From: Streptomyces sp. NRRL B-3428
GTDB taxonomy: Bacteria > Actinomycetota > Actinomycetes > Streptomycetales > Streptomycetaceae
Direction of reading: 5' to 3'
DNA: 64,000 bases
Assembly: GCA_000721375.1 (NCBI GenBank)
Contig: JOGW01000025.1
Coordinates: forward strand, 1 to 64,000
Shown here piece by piece: positions 7,913 to 16,910 of this stretch (its first letter is position 1; each line of letters begins with the position of its first letter). The translations under genes and the position numbers were made by a program. The notes under the pieces are model-generated. The model ran no database searches. It was not told the origin of the DNA and saw nothing but the letters and a program-made list of their open reading frames with translations.

Positions 7913-9872
7913 GACCCGCACCCCGGTACCGGCCCCCGCCTGCTGCCCCGCGCCGGAGAAGACCCGCACCCCCGGCGCCCCGGTCGTGGCCCTGGTCGGC
8001 AACCCCAATGTCGGCAAGTCGACCCTGTTCAACGCGCTCACCGGCGCACGCCAGCATGTCGGCAACTGGCCCGGCAAGACCGTCCAGGTCGCCCGCGGTT
8101 CCTGGCGCGAGAGCGGCCACCCGCCCATCGACCTGGTCGATCTGCCGGGCACGTACAGCTTGGTCCCGCGCTCCCCGGACGAGGAGCTCACCCGTGAACT
8201 CCTCGTCGATCCCGGAGCCGAAGGCCGTCCGGACCTCGTCGTGGTCACGGTGGACGCGGCCAATCTCGCGCGCAACCTCTATCTGCTTGCCGAGGTCCTG
8301 GAGACCGGGGTGCGCTGCGTCATCGCGCTGACCATGACGGATGTCGCGCGCTCGCGCGGCATCAGGGTCGACGAGGCGGCGCTGACCCGGGAGTTGGGCG
8401 TTGCGGTGATCCCCGTCGTACCGCGCAGGCGCCGCGGACTCGGGCTGCTCGCCGAGGTCGTACGCGAGGAACTGACCGGACACCGTCCGGCGCGCACCTT
8501 CCAGCTGTCCGTGCCGCCGGACGACGATCCCGAACTCGCCGCGGCGGAGGCCCGGTACGCCTGGGTGCACGAGGTGCTCGCCGAGGTGCGCACCCAGCGC
8601 GCCGGCACCGGACGCACCGTGTCGGACCGGGTCGACCGGGTGCTCACCTCACGGTGGCTCGGCATCCCCGCGTTCCTCGCGGCGATGTGGTGCGTGTTCA
8701 CCGCGACCACCACGCTCGCCAAGCCGCTGCAGGACGGACTCGGCGCCTTCGTGGACGGGCCGGTCTCGGACACGGCGACGCACGCGCTGTCCGGCGCGCC
8801 CGACTGGGTGCGCGGACTCGTCGTGGACGGCCTGGTCGGCGGCGTGGGGCAGTTGCTGACCTTCGTGCCCCTGATGGTCATCATGTTCGTGCTGCTCGCG
8901 CTCCTTGAGGACTCCGGCTACATGGCACGCGCCGCGTTCGTCGTGGACCGGCTCATGCGCCGGCTCGGCCTGCCGGGCCGGGCGTTCCTGCCGATCATCG
9001 TGGGCTTCGGCTGCAACGTGCCCGCGCTCGCGGGCCTGCGCATCCTCGGCAACCGGCGCCAGCGGCTGCTGGTCGGCATGATCATTCCGTATGTGTCCTG
9101 CAGTGCACGCCTGACCGTGTACGTACTGTTCGCGGCCGTCTTCTTCGGCAGCACGGCGGGCACGGTCGTCTTCGCGATGTACCTGCTTTCGGTCCTGCTC
9201 GTCGTGGGCATCGGCATGCTCCTGCGCAAGACGCTCTTCCGCGAACTGCGCGGCGAGGCACTGGTGTTGGAACTTCCTCCGTACCGGCTGCCCACCTTGC
9301 GCGTGGTCGGTGCGCAGACCTGGCAGAAGCTCGCCGGGTTCCTCAGGACGGCGGCCGGTGTCATCGTCGCCACGGTCACCGCGGTGTGGCTGCTCTCGGC
9401 CATCCCGATGGGCGCCGCGGCGGGCACGTCGTTCGGCGAGGCGCCGATCGAGAACAGCGTGTTCGGTGCGATGTCCCGGGCCGCCGCACCCGCCTTCGCA
9501 CCGGCCGGTTTCGACGACTGGCATGCGGCGGCCGCGCTCGGCACGGGCTTCGTCGCCAAGGAGGCCGTCGTGGCGACCGTCGCGCAGACCTACAGCGCGG
9601 ACGAGCCGGCCGGCTCGGACAGCTCAGCTCACGCGGGTGAGCTGGGCACCCGGCTGCACGAGACGTTCGAGCGGAGCTCCGGCGGCCATCCGCTGCCCGC
9701 GGTCCTCGCCTTCCTGGTGTTCCTGCTCGCGTACACACCCTGCATGGCCACCATCGCCACGCAGTGGCAGGAGATGGGTGGCCGGATGACGCTTCTGTCG
9801 ACCGGCATCCAACTCGCCGTCGCCTGGCTGCTCGCGGTCGCCGTGTTCCAGATCGGGAGCCTGTGGTGGTGA
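7905..9872 (+). CDS. feoB: Ferrous iron transporter FeoB (GTPase-permease)
   Basis: A 655-residue inner-membrane Fe(II) transporter with a cytosolic N-terminal G domain and a polytopic membrane domain with two Gate regions. G1 is GNPNVGKST (residues 32-40) and G3 is DLPGTYSL. The G4 position, normally NxxD, reads ALTMTDVA, so the guanine-contacting Asn is Thr here. The membrane half contains the family signatures SGYMARAAFV, GFGCNVPA and the late FVAKEAVVAT. The N-terminus has an extra Pro-rich CC-containing leader. GTG 7905 overlaps the feoA stop by 8 nt. The last codon overlaps the feoC-like start. Confidence 0.93.
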   Translation: MPETRTPVPAPACCPAPEKTRTPGAPVVALVGNPNVGKSTLFNALTGARQHVGNWPGKTVQVARGSWRESGHPPIDLVDLPGTYSLVPRSPDEELTRELLVDPGAEGRPDLVVVTVDAANLARNLYLLAEVLETGVRCVIALTMTDVARSRGIRVDEAALTRELGVAVIPVVPRRRRGLGLLAEVVREELTGHRPARTFQLSVPPDDDPELAAAEARYAWVHEVLAEVRTQRAGTGRTVSDRVDRVLTSRWLGIPAFLAAMWCVFTATTTLAKPLQDGLGAFVDGPVSDTATHALSGAPDWVRGLVVDGLVGGVGQLLTFVPLMVIMFVLLALLEDSGYMARAAFVVDRLMRRLGLPGRAFLPIIVGFGCNVPALAGLRILGNRRQRLLVGMIIPYVSCSARLTVYVLFAAVFFGSTAGTVVFAMYLLSVLLVVGIGMLLRKTLFRELRGEALVLELPPYRLPTLRVVGAQTWQKLAGFLRTAAGVIVATVTAVWLLSAIPMGAAAGTSFGEAPIENSVFGAMSRAAAPAFAPAGFDDWHAAAALGTGFVAKEAVVATVAQTYSADEPAGSDSSAHAGELGTRLHETFERSSGGHPLPAVLAFLVFLLAYTPCMATIATQWQEMGGRMTLLSTGIQLAVAWLLAVAVFQIGSLWW

Positions 9873-10162
9873 ACGGCGAAGGCAGCGCGACGGTCGGCCC
9901 TCTGCGCCGGATCCTCGTGGAGATCCACCGGGGCGGCTCGCTCGACGCTGTCGCGCAGCGGATCGGCGTCGCCCCGGACGAGGCGGCCGCCATGGTCGAC
10001 TACTGGGTCGGCCGTGGCGTACTCACCCGCGAGGCCGTCTCGGGCGGCTGTCCGCCGGCGGGCTGCGGAGGCTGTGTACTGCGCAGTTCCTGCACATCAG
10101 CGGGGTTGGAAAGCCGTCCGCTCCTGCACACGATCAGGCCGGCCGAGCCCGCTCGGGGCTGA
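9869..10162 (+). CDS. FeoC-like winged-helix protein with cysteine cluster
   Basis: About 97 residues: a small winged helix (LRRILVEIHRGGSLDAVAQ through YWVGRGVL) followed by a four-cysteine cluster, GCPPAGCGGCVLRSSC. This matches FeoC-type proteins, whose cysteines are reported to bind an oxygen-sensitive Fe-S cluster and which modulate FeoB stability or feo transcription. It starts at GTG 9869 (GTGA overlap with the feoB stop) or at GTG 9866, both behind GGGAG at 9855-9859. Its position as third gene of the feo operon supports the call. A strong hairpin follows 96 nt downstream. Confidence 0.75.
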   Translation: MNGEGSATVGPLRRILVEIHRGGSLDAVAQRIGVAPDEAAAMVDYWVGRGVLTREAVSGGCPPAGCGGCVLRSSCTSAGLESRPLLHTIRPAEPARG

Positions 10163-10257
10163 TCACCCCGACGCGACCCGTACTTCCCCTCATGCTCCCC
10201 TGACAACAGCCGGAAATCTTCGACGCGTTCACCGCTCGGCTGCACCGTGGAACGGAT

Positions 10258-10287
10258 CGGGCCGTCGAGCGGGAACTCGACGGCCCG
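10258..10287 (+). terminator. Terminator after feoABC
   Basis: A perfect 12-bp stem (10258-10269 with 10276-10287, arm CGGGCCGTCGAG) with a 6-nt loop. It separates the feo operon from the ornithine-lipid pair. A weaker 6-bp stem (10153-10171) overlaps the feoC-like stop. Confidence 0.75.
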
Positions 10288-10367
10288 TGCACGACATGAG
10301 CAGTCCGCGCGGGCGATGCGACTCGATGCGCGCGGACGTCCCCAGCGTATGGAGAGCAGGTTTCACC

Positions 10368-11126
10368 ATGCCCAGTCCTGCACTGTCCACAGTAACCGTC
10401 GACTCCGCCGCCTATGTGGTCACGATCGCGGACACCCCTGAGCAGGTGCGTGCCGCGCAGCGGTTGCGCCACGAGGTGTTCGGCACCGAGATGGGCGCCA
10501 CGCTGCGCTCCCCCGAACCCGGCCTGGACATCGACGAGTTCGACGAGATCGCCGACCACCTGATCGTCACCGAGACGGGCAGCGGCGAGGTCGTCGGCAC
10601 CTACCGGCTCATCCCGCCCGGACGCGGCGGGAAGCTGTACTCGGAGAGCGAGTTCGACCTCTCCGGACTCTCGGAGATCCGCCCCCACCTCGTCGAGGCC
10701 GGGCGCTCCTGTGTCCACCCCGACCACCGCACCGGCGCCGTGATCAACCTCCTGTGGTCGGCGCTCGCCCGCTACGTCCTGCTGTCCGGCCACGAGTATC
10801 TGGCCGGCTGTGCCTCCGTACCGCTGGACGACGGCGGCCTAGCCGCAACCAGCGCCTGGCTGCTCGGCAACGCCAAGCACACCGCGCCCGCCGATCTGCG
10901 CGTCCACCCGCACCGGCCGTGGCAGCCGGCGGGCCCGCTCGCCGGGGGCAAGCCCACGTACGCCGATCTGCCGCCGCTGCTTCGCGGCTATCTGCGGCTC
11001 GGCGCCTGGATGTGCGGAGCGCCCGCGCACGACCCGGAGTTCGGCTGCGCCGACTTCTACGTACTGCTGCCGATGGCGAACGTGAGCGACCGCTACCGGC
11101 GGTACTTCCTCGGCGAGGAACGGTGA
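10368..11126 (+). CDS. olsB: OlsB-type L-ornithine N-alpha-acyltransferase (GNAT fold)
   Basis: A 252-residue acyl-ACP-dependent N-acyltransferase. Family marks are LRHEVFGTEMGA, DEFDEIADHLIV, VVGTYRLI, LYSESEFDLS and EAGRSCVHPDHR, with the closing GCADFYVLLPM. OlsB makes lyso-ornithine lipid from ornithine and a 3-hydroxyacyl-ACP. It is followed with GTGA overlap by a PlsC-family acyltransferase, reproducing the olsB-olsA arrangement, so a membrane ornithine lipid, a phosphorus-free aminolipid, is the likely product. ATG 10368 sits 7 nt after GCAGG (10356-10360). The fold is shared with autoinducer synthases, but the motifs fit OlsB better. Confidence 0.78.
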   Translation: MPSPALSTVTVDSAAYVVTIADTPEQVRAAQRLRHEVFGTEMGATLRSPEPGLDIDEFDEIADHLIVTETGSGEVVGTYRLIPPGRGGKLYSESEFDLSGLSEIRPHLVEAGRSCVHPDHRTGAVINLLWSALARYVLLSGHEYLAGCASVPLDDGGLAATSAWLLGNAKHTAPADLRVHPHRPWQPAGPLAGGKPTYADLPPLLRGYLRLGAWMCGAPAHDPEFGCADFYVLLPMANVSDRYRRYFLGEER

Positions 11127-11986
11127 ACGCCTGGGCGGTGTACGCGCCTTGCACCATCGACTGCGTGGAGCAAAGGGCCCGCCCGGTGTCCGCGCGCACC
11201 GCGCTGCGCCGCCATGCGGACTTCTCCGCGATCATCGCGGGTATCGCGGCGCACCGGCGTGGTCTCACGGGCCCTGATGCGCTGCGGCTGCGGGCCCGTC
11301 AGCTGCTCGACGCGCTGGGTGTTCGACGGGAGGGCGGGGAAGGGCCGTTGAGCGTGCCGGGCCGCACCGGGACGCTGATCGTCGCGAACCACATCTCCTG
11401 GCTGGACGTGATCGCCCTGCTCGCCCGTGAGCCGGTCACGCTGATCGCCAAGCGCGAGGTCGGCGACTGGCCCGTGGTGGGCACGCTGGCCCGCCGGGCC
11501 GGTACCTGTTTCATCGACCGGAACTCCTTGCGGCGCCTTCCACAGCAGGTGGCCTTGGTCCGCGAGACGTTGCTCGCGGGCCGCTCGGTGGCCGTCTTCC
11601 CGCAGGCCACCACGTGGTGCTCGGAATACGGCGGCACGTTCCGCCGCGCCATGTTCCAGGCCGCTCTGGACGCGGGCGCACCGGTACGCCCGGTGACCAT
11701 CGGCTACCGGCAGTCCGGTGAACCGTCCACGGTCGCGGCCTTCGTGGGCGACGACGGGTTCCTGCCGTCGCTGCACCGGGTGGCGCGGGCGGACGGTCTC
11801 GTCGTGCGGGGCGACGCACGCGAGGCGCTGCTGCCCGCCGCCCGGTGGAACCGGCGTGAGCTGGCCCTCGCGGCCCAGGAGTCGGTGCTCGGATACCGGT
11901 ATCTCGTGGACGCCCATCGGGCACGCGCCGCTGTCGTCGGCCCGCACGTCCCCGCCCAGGCCCTCTCGCCCACGCTCCATGCTTGA
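11123..11986 (+). CDS. olsA: OlsA-like 1-acyl-glycerol-3-phosphate-type acyltransferase (PlsC family)
   Basis: A 287-residue PlsC-domain protein. Motif I is intact (NHISWLD, an HX4D pair), and the substrate-binding block follows (GTCFIDR). Motif III, usually FPEGT, reads FPQATT, so the conserved Glu and Gly are replaced. In OlsA enzymes this protein adds the ester-linked fatty acid to lyso-ornithine lipid. The start GTG 11123 overlaps the olsB stop, strongly implying coupled translation. The altered motif III may reflect the different acceptor (a 3-hydroxy-fatty acyl group instead of glycerol phosphate). The 250 nt after it hold no gene I can support. Confidence 0.72.
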   Translation: MNAWAVYAPCTIDCVEQRARPVSARTALRRHADFSAIIAGIAAHRRGLTGPDALRLRARQLLDALGVRREGGEGPLSVPGRTGTLIVANHISWLDVIALLAREPVTLIAKREVGDWPVVGTLARRAGTCFIDRNSLRRLPQQVALVRETLLAGRSVAVFPQATTWCSEYGGTFRRAMFQAALDAGAPVRPVTIGYRQSGEPSTVAAFVGDDGFLPSLHRVARADGLVVRGDAREALLPAARWNRRELALAAQESVLGYRYLVDAHRARAAVVGPHVPAQALSPTLHA

Positions 11987-12269
11987 CCACCGGCCTGGGG
12001 GAGTCGAGCAGATGCCACAGGCTCTGGCTGCCGGCGCCGCCGACCGCCGCGGCCCACCACGCCGACTCCCGGCCGTCGCTCAACCCCTCGTATCGCCGAA
12101 GGGTCCGCATCCGCCCGTACCACCGAATGGCCGCACCCCGAAAGCGCCCGAGCCGCCCCGCACCACGGATCCGCCCGGCGCGCGTTCGCCCGAACTGTCT
12201 CCCCGCGTGAGGATGTGAGCACGACCGGCCTCACTACCCGTGAGCACGACGGGCCGCAGGGAGAGCGCA

Positions 12270-14267
12270 TTGACCGGCACCGAGGTGGAACCCCCGCACA
12301 ACGCAGACAGCGCGGGCTCCCTGGCCGACGCCCCCAAGGGCGGCCGCTTCCGCGCATGGCTGCTCGGCGGCCTCACCGCCGAGACCTCCCAGCACGCCGG
12401 CCCGCACAGCCCGCCCTCGACTCAGCACCACGGCCACAAGTGGTGGCGGGTCATGTGCCTCACCGGTGTGGACTACTTCTCCACCCTCGGCTACCAGCCG
12501 GGTATCGCGGCCCTGGCCGCCGGACTCCTGTCACCGCTCGCGACGGTCGTCCTGATCGGGCTCACGCTGCTCGGCGCCCTGCCGGTCTACCGCCGCGTCG
12601 CCAAGGAGTCGCCGCACGGCGAGGGCTCGATCCGGATGCTGGAGCGGCTGCTCTCCTGGTGGTCGGGGAAGATCTTCGTCCTGATCCTGCTCGGCTTCGC
12701 GGCCACCGACTTCATCATCACGATCACCCTGTCGGCCGCCGACGCCGCGGCCCATGTGGAGGAGAACCCGTTCGCCCCGCACTGGCTGGACGGTGAGCAC
12801 ACCTGGATCACTCTCTTCTTGGTCGCGCTGCTCGGCGCCGTGTTCCTCAAGGGCTTCCGCGAGGCGATCGGTGTCGCCGTGGTCCTGGTCGGCGTCTATC
12901 TGATGCTCAACGTGGTCGTGCTCTCCACCGCCGTGTGGAAGATCGCCACCGAGCCGGTCCAGATCGACAACTGGTGGGACGCGGCCACCGCCGAGCACTC
13001 CTCGCCCTGGGTGATGATCGGCGTCGCGGTGCTCGTCTTTCCCAAGCTGGCCCTGGGTATGTCGGGCTTCGAGACCGGTGTCGCGGTGATGCCGCAGGTC
13101 AAGGGCGACCCGAGCGACACGGAGAAGAATCCGGTGGGCCGTATCCGCGGCACCCGCAAGCTCCTGACCACCGCGGCCGTCATCATGAGCTGCTTCCTGC
13201 TGCTCTCCAGCCTCGCCACCACGATCCTGATCCCGCAGGACGAGTTCAAGAAGGGCGGCGAGGCCAACGGGCGTGCGCTCGCCTTTCTCGCGCACGAGAA
13301 CCTGGGCGAGGTGTTCGGCACCGTCTACGACGTCTCGACCATCGCCATCCTCTGGTTCGCAGGCGCCTCCGCCCTCGCCGGACTGCTCAACCTGGTGCCG
13401 CGCTATCTGCCGCGCTACGGCATGGCCCCGCAGTGGACGCTCGCCGTGCGGCCCCTTGTCCTGATCTTCATGGCCATCGCGGTGTTCATCACCCTGTGGT
13501 TCAACGCCGACGTCGACGCCCAGAGCGGCGCGTATGCGACCGGTGTCCTGGTGCTGATGCTCTCGGCGGCCTTCGCCTGTACGGCGGCGGCCAAGAAGGC
13601 CGGTGAGCAGAAGGGGATGATCGGCTTCGGCGTGATCACGGCCGTGCTCGCGTACACCCTGGTCGACAACGTCATCGAGCGACCCGACGGTATCCGTATC
13701 GCGGCCCTGTTCATCCTCGCGATCCTGATCACCTCCTTCGCCTCCCGTGTGCACCGCGCCTTCGAACTGCGCACCGCCCAGGTCACCTTCGACGACAAGG
13801 CTCTGGCGCTCATCGACGAGGCCTCGGCGATGGGCGGACCGCTGCGGATCATCGCCAACGAGCCGCAGGAGCACAGCACGGTCGAGTACCGCGAGAAGGA
13901 GTACAGCCAGCGCGAGGCGACCTTCATCCCGGGCGGGCGGCCGGTGATCTTCCTCGAGGTCTTCATCCGCGACTCCTCGGACTTCACCGCGGATCTGGAG
14001 GTGCACGGCGACGAGAAGCACGGCGCGCGCCGGCTGCGCGTGGAGTCCTCCGTCGTGCCCAACGCGATCGCCGCGGTGCTGCTCGCGCTGCGCGACCGTA
14101 CGGGCGAGGTGCCGCACGCCTACTTCAACTGGACCGAGGGACACCCGGTCAGCCATCTGCTGCGGTTCCTGGTGTTCGGCGACGGCGAGGTCGCGCCGGT
14201 GACCCGCGAGGTGCTGCGCCGCGCGGAGCCGAACCGGGAACAGCGGCCGCGGGTGCACGTCGGCTGA
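12270..14267 (+). CDS. APC-superfamily permease with cytosolic C-terminal domain (KimA/amino-acid transporter-like)
   Basis: A 665-residue membrane protein with about 12 hydrophobic segments starting at [18 protein letters not shown], a long soluble loop after segment 7 (about residues 280-300) and a cytosolic C-terminal domain of about 170 residues (from [12 protein letters not shown]). The layout resembles KimA/KUP-like and amino-acid permeases of the APC group; the substrate (K+, amino acid or polyamine) cannot be read from sequence. TTG 12270 is preferred because AGGGAGAG (12258-12265) lies 4-5 nt before it; GTG 12240 in the same frame lacks a ribosome-binding site. The 3' end is 15 nt from the convergent M28 gene. 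Confidence 0.75.
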   Translation: MTGTEVEPPHNADSAGSLADAPKGGRFRAWLLGGLTAETSQHAGPHSPPSTQHHGHKWWRVMCLTGVDYFSTLGYQPGIAALAAGLLSPLATVVLIGLTLLGALPVYRRVAKESPHGEGSIRMLERLLSWWSGKIFVLILLGFAATDFIITITLSAADAAAHVEENPFAPHWLDGEHTWITLFLVALLGAVFLKGFREAIGVAVVLVGVYLMLNVVVLSTAVWKIATEPVQIDNWWDAATAEHSSPWVMIGVAVLVFPKLALGMSGFETGVAVMPQVKGDPSDTEKNPVGRIRGTRKLLTTAAVIMSCFLLLSSLATTILIPQDEFKKGGEANGRALAFLAHENLGEVFGTVYDVSTIAILWFAGASALAGLLNLVPRYLPRYGMAPQWTLAVRPLVLIFMAIAVFITLWFNADVDAQSGAYATGVLVLMLSAAFACTAAAKKAGEQKGMIGFGVITAVLAYTLVDNVIERPDGIRIAALFILAILITSFASRVHRAFELRTAQVTFDDKALALIDEASAMGGPLRIIANEPQEHSTVEYREKEYSQREATFIPGGRPVIFLEVFIRDSSDFTADLEVHGDEKHGARRLRVESSVVPNAIAAVLLALRDRTGEVPHAYFNWTEGHPVSHLLRFLVFGDGEVAPVTREVLRRAEPNREQRPRVHVG

Positions 14268-14282
14268 GGCACCGAGGCTTGC

Positions 14283-15611
14283 CTACGGGACCCACCCTTC
14301 GGTGCCCTGCACGATCCGAGCGGCAGCGCGTGCCAGGGGCAGCAGCCCTTCCGAGTCGACCTTGTCGAGCGTGTCGGCGGAGTCGACCAGATACATCGGC
14401 GCGCTGAGGAAGTGCACCAGCCGTACGCCCTCGGGGTGGAAGAAGGCGCCGTCCGTGGGCGGCATCGGGGAGAACACATCGGGCTTGAGGATGTGCGAAC
14501 GCCGCAGCCGTTCGGCGGCGATGCTCTCGTGCACGAGCCGTTCCAGGGGCTCCTCCTGGGTGGTGAACCACCACCGCACCTCCGGGTCGGCGGTCGGCTT
14601 CAGCGTGCCGTCCACGGGTACGCAGCGCAGGGCGGCGTGTTCGAGATGCATCTGCAGGACGACCTGAGGCAGCAGATCTCGGTGCTGGTCGATGAACGCA
14701 CGAGTGCCCGCGGCATGCACCATATGGCCCGCGGTGAGCAGGAACAGCAGGTTGTGGGGCCGCTGTTCACGCGGCACCCGCGACCAGTGGTGCGCGGCGG
14801 CGAGGACCAGGGCGATCCCCGTACCGTCCTCGACGGCGGACGCCCAGGGGGCGTCGTGGTGCGAGGCGATGATCACCCAGTGGTCGGAAGCACCCGGGAG
14901 CGTGGCCACCACGTTGTGGCTCAGCGCCTCGGTGATCCGGGAGCTGCTGGTGATCGTGCCCGTGCACGGCCCCTTGTCCATGAGGCCGAGGACCTTGCGC
15001 GTGTCCGAGGGGCGCAGCCAGAGCCCGGGGATGGGCCGCTCGACGGCGTCGTACGGAACGTAGTAGTCGCGCGTCTCCCAGGGGAGCGCCAACGCTCCCA
15101 CATAGCCCGCCGACTTGGCGGCGAGCGCCGGTTCGACCACCTGGTTGAGCCGCTCCCCGAACGGCAGGGTCTGCACGAGCGTGTCGAAGACGCCTTCCGG
15201 GTCGTACGAGGAGGTGGCGAGCGAGCGGACGTACGACTGGGGCAGTTCGGTGAGCCGCAGCTCGTCCACGGCGAGGGCACCGGGGTGGGCGGGGGCGTCG
15301 GCGAGGCGGACCAAGGGCGCGGTGGTCGCGCGCGTGGGCGCGGTGAACGGCAGAGGGAAGCCTTCGACCCTCAACTCACCGCACCCCAGGGCCTCCTGGC
15401 CGTCCCGTCGGACGGTGAGGGTCGCCGAGCGCGGCAGCCAGCGGGGCACCGGTACGGGTTCGAGTGCGACATCGAGCCCGAAGGAGCGCAGCTTGCGCGC
15501 GGCCCACTGCTCGGTCCAGGTGTCCGCCGGATATCCCGGGCGCCGGATGCCACGCGCCACGATCGTGCGGATCCACTCCAGCATCTCGTCGGTGCGCGGC
15601 CACTGGCTCAT
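14283..15611 (-). CDS. M28-like zinc peptidase-fold protein, altered active site
   Basis: A 442-residue cytosolic protein with no signal peptide. The C-terminal half has the M28 aminopeptidase fold: SHHDAPWASAVEDGTG supplies the first His and bridging Asp region, and MHLEHAAL the next acidic ligand. The usual catalytic Glu-Glu (DGEE) is replaced by LLTAGHMVHAAGT, so the general-base Glu is absent. A non-peptidase or very specialised hydrolase is possible. ATG 15609-15611 lies 4 nt after the YbaK stop, so it is the third gene of an XRE-YbaK-M28 transcription unit. The true substrate is unknown. Confidence 0.6.
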   Translation of the reverse strand: MSQWPRTDEMLEWIRTIVARGIRRPGYPADTWTEQWAARKLRSFGLDVALEPVPVPRWLPRSATLTVRRDGQEALGCGELRVEGFPLPFTAPTRATTAPLVRLADAPAHPGALAVDELRLTELPQSYVRSLATSSYDPEGVFDTLVQTLPFGERLNQVVEPALAAKSAGYVGALALPWETRDYYVPYDAVERPIPGLWLRPSDTRKVLGLMDKGPCTGTITSSSRITEALSHNVVATLPGASDHWVIIASHHDAPWASAVEDGTGIALVLAAAHHWSRVPREQRPHNLLFLLTAGHMVHAAGTRAFIDQHRDLLPQVVLQMHLEHAALRCVPVDGTLKPTADPEVRWWFTTQEEPLERLVHESIAAERLRRSHILKPDVFSPMPPTDGAFFHPEGVRLVHFLSAPMYLVDSADTLDKVDSEGLLPLARAAARIVQGTEGWVP

Positions 15612-15615
15612 GGGG

Positions 15616-16173
15616 CTACTCGACCCCCAGGCCTTCCACGACGACCGCACCCGGCAGTTCGGCGAAGGCCTTTCCCGGAACGATCAGCTTGCCGCGCCGT
15701 CGGCCGCTGCCGATGAGGACGTACGGAGTGTCGACGACCGCGGCATCGACCAACAACGGCCAGTCGGCGGGGAGTCCGACCGGGGTGATCCCGCCGTACT
15801 CCATCCCGGTCTCACCGGTCGCCAGGTCCATCGAGGCGAACGAGGCCTTGCGGGCGCCCAGTTGGCGCCGCACCACACCGTTGACGTCCACCCGAGCCCG
15901 CGAAAGCACCACGCACGCGGCGAGCGAGGTCTCGCCGCCGCGCTTGCCCGCGACGACCACGCAGTTCGCGGACTCGTCGAGCAGCGCCTGCCCGTAGTGC
16001 TCGACGAACACGGCCGTGTCGGCGATCGACGGATCGGTGTCCACGTACACGAACTGCTCGACGGGGACGGTCCCGCGCCAGTGCCGTACGGCGTCGGCCA
16101 CCGGAGCGGTCAGCAGGTCGAGAGCGTCGGGGGCGGAAAGGGCGTTGTCGAAGTCGCCGATGGGTGCGCGCAT
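15616..16173 (-). CDS. YbaK/EbsC-family aminoacyl-tRNA deacylase-like protein
   Basis: A 185-residue single-domain YbaK/ProX-like protein. The core elements ANCVVVAGKRGG, VVLSRARVDVNGVVRRQLG, GMEYGGITPVGLP and VLIGSGRRRGKLIVP follow the family order. Members hydrolyse mischarged Cys-tRNA(Pro), Ala-tRNA(Pro) or related aminoacyl-tRNAs in trans, and K and G positions of the active cleft appear conserved. It lies 31 nt downstream of the XRE regulator and 4 nt upstream of the M28-like gene, on the same strand. Confidence 0.82.
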   Translation of the reverse strand: MRAPIGDFDNALSAPDALDLLTAPVADAVRHWRGTVPVEQFVYVDTDPSIADTAVFVEHYGQALLDESANCVVVAGKRGGETSLAACVVLSRARVDVNGVVRRQLGARKASFASMDLATGETGMEYGGITPVGLPADWPLLVDAAVVDTPYVLIGSGRRRGKLIVPGKAFAELPGAVVVEGLGVE

Positions 16174-16204
16174 GTCGGCAACCTAACAGCCGTCCTCGGG
16201 CCGC

Positions 16205-16777
16205 TCAGTTGGCGGGCGGGATCTGGACGGCCATGGTCATCTCGACCGGAACGTCACCGTCGTTGCGGTACGCGTGCGACACATTCGCTTCGAACGAGAC
16301 GGAGGACGTCGCCGGTACGGCGTGTGCGACGCCGTCGACGACGAGCGTCAACTCCCCCGCACTGACATGGATCAGCTCGACCGTCCCGGACGGGTGCGGG
16401 TCGGAGGAGCTCTCGTCGCCGGGCATCAGGAGCCAGTCCCACAGCTCGAACGGGCCGCGCACCTCCGTGCCGACAAGGAGCCGGGTGTGACTGCCCGCGT
16501 CCGTCGACCACATCCGTACGACCTGATCCTCGGGCACCACCCGCACCTGCGGGCCCTGCTCGTAGTCGAGCAGCGTGGTGATGGAGACACCGAGAGCGTC
16601 GGCGAGCTTCACCGTCGTACCGACGCTGGGGTTCGTACGGGCCTGCTCGATCTGGATGATCATGCCCCGACTGACACCCGCACGGGCCGCGAGCGCGTCG
16701 AGCGTGTAGCCGCGCTCGCCCCGCCAGCGCTTCAGGTTGCGCGCGAGCGACTGGGTGAGCTGATCGAGATCCGACAT
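16205..16777 (-). CDS. XRE-family regulator with C-terminal cupin domain
   Basis: A 190-residue regulator: an N-terminal helix-turn-helix (GYTLDALAARAGVSRGMI, about residues 26-43) and a C-terminal cupin_2 domain (about 105-185, with DPHPSGTVELIHVSAG). Such proteins sense small molecules and often control a neighbouring transporter. It is divergent from a DMT-family transporter, with two inverted repeats between them. ATG 16775-16777 is chosen; the longer frame upstream is Gly/Arg-rich and non-conserved. Confidence 0.87.
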   Translation of the reverse strand: MSDLDQLTQSLARNLKRWRGERGYTLDALAARAGVSRGMIIQIEQARTNPSVGTTVKLADALGVSITTLLDYEQGPQVRVVPEDQVVRMWSTDAGSHTRLLVGTEVRGPFELWDWLLMPGDESSSDPHPSGTVELIHVSAGELTLVVDGVAHAVPATSSVSFEANVSHAYRNDGDVPVEMTMAVQIPPAN

Positions 16778-16822
16778 TCCCGTCCCTAATCCGCGGTCAC
16801 GGCCACCACCACACATGCGCAG

Positions 16823-16875
16823 TCCAATATTTTGGATGACACGGTCCAGTTCACTGAACTACGGTGTGGTGCACC
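16823..16875. promoter_or_regulatory. Cluster of inverted repeats between XRE-cupin regulator and DMT transporter
   Basis: Three palindromic elements lie in the 133-nt divergent gap: TCCAA-TATT-TTGGA (16823-16836), AGTTCACTGAACT (16848-16860, perfect) and GGTGCACC (16868-16875, perfect). They are the best candidates for the operator of the XRE-cupin protein. Confidence 0.6.
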
Positions 16876-16910
16876 GAATCGTTCAACACACTGTACTGCG
16901 AGGTTGCGTC

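Noticed and set aside
10368..11126. LuxI-type autoinducer synthase
   Set aside because: Same fold, but the motif order and the downstream PlsC gene fit OlsB; no LuxR regulator nearby.
11987..12269. c-di-AMP (ydaO) riboswitch before the APC permease
   Set aside because: No recognisable conserved ydaO blocks could be aligned in the leader.
12531..14258. 575-codon minus-strand frame opposite the APC permease
   Set aside because: His/Asp/Glu-rich translation typical of antisense to a membrane protein; no start signal or family.
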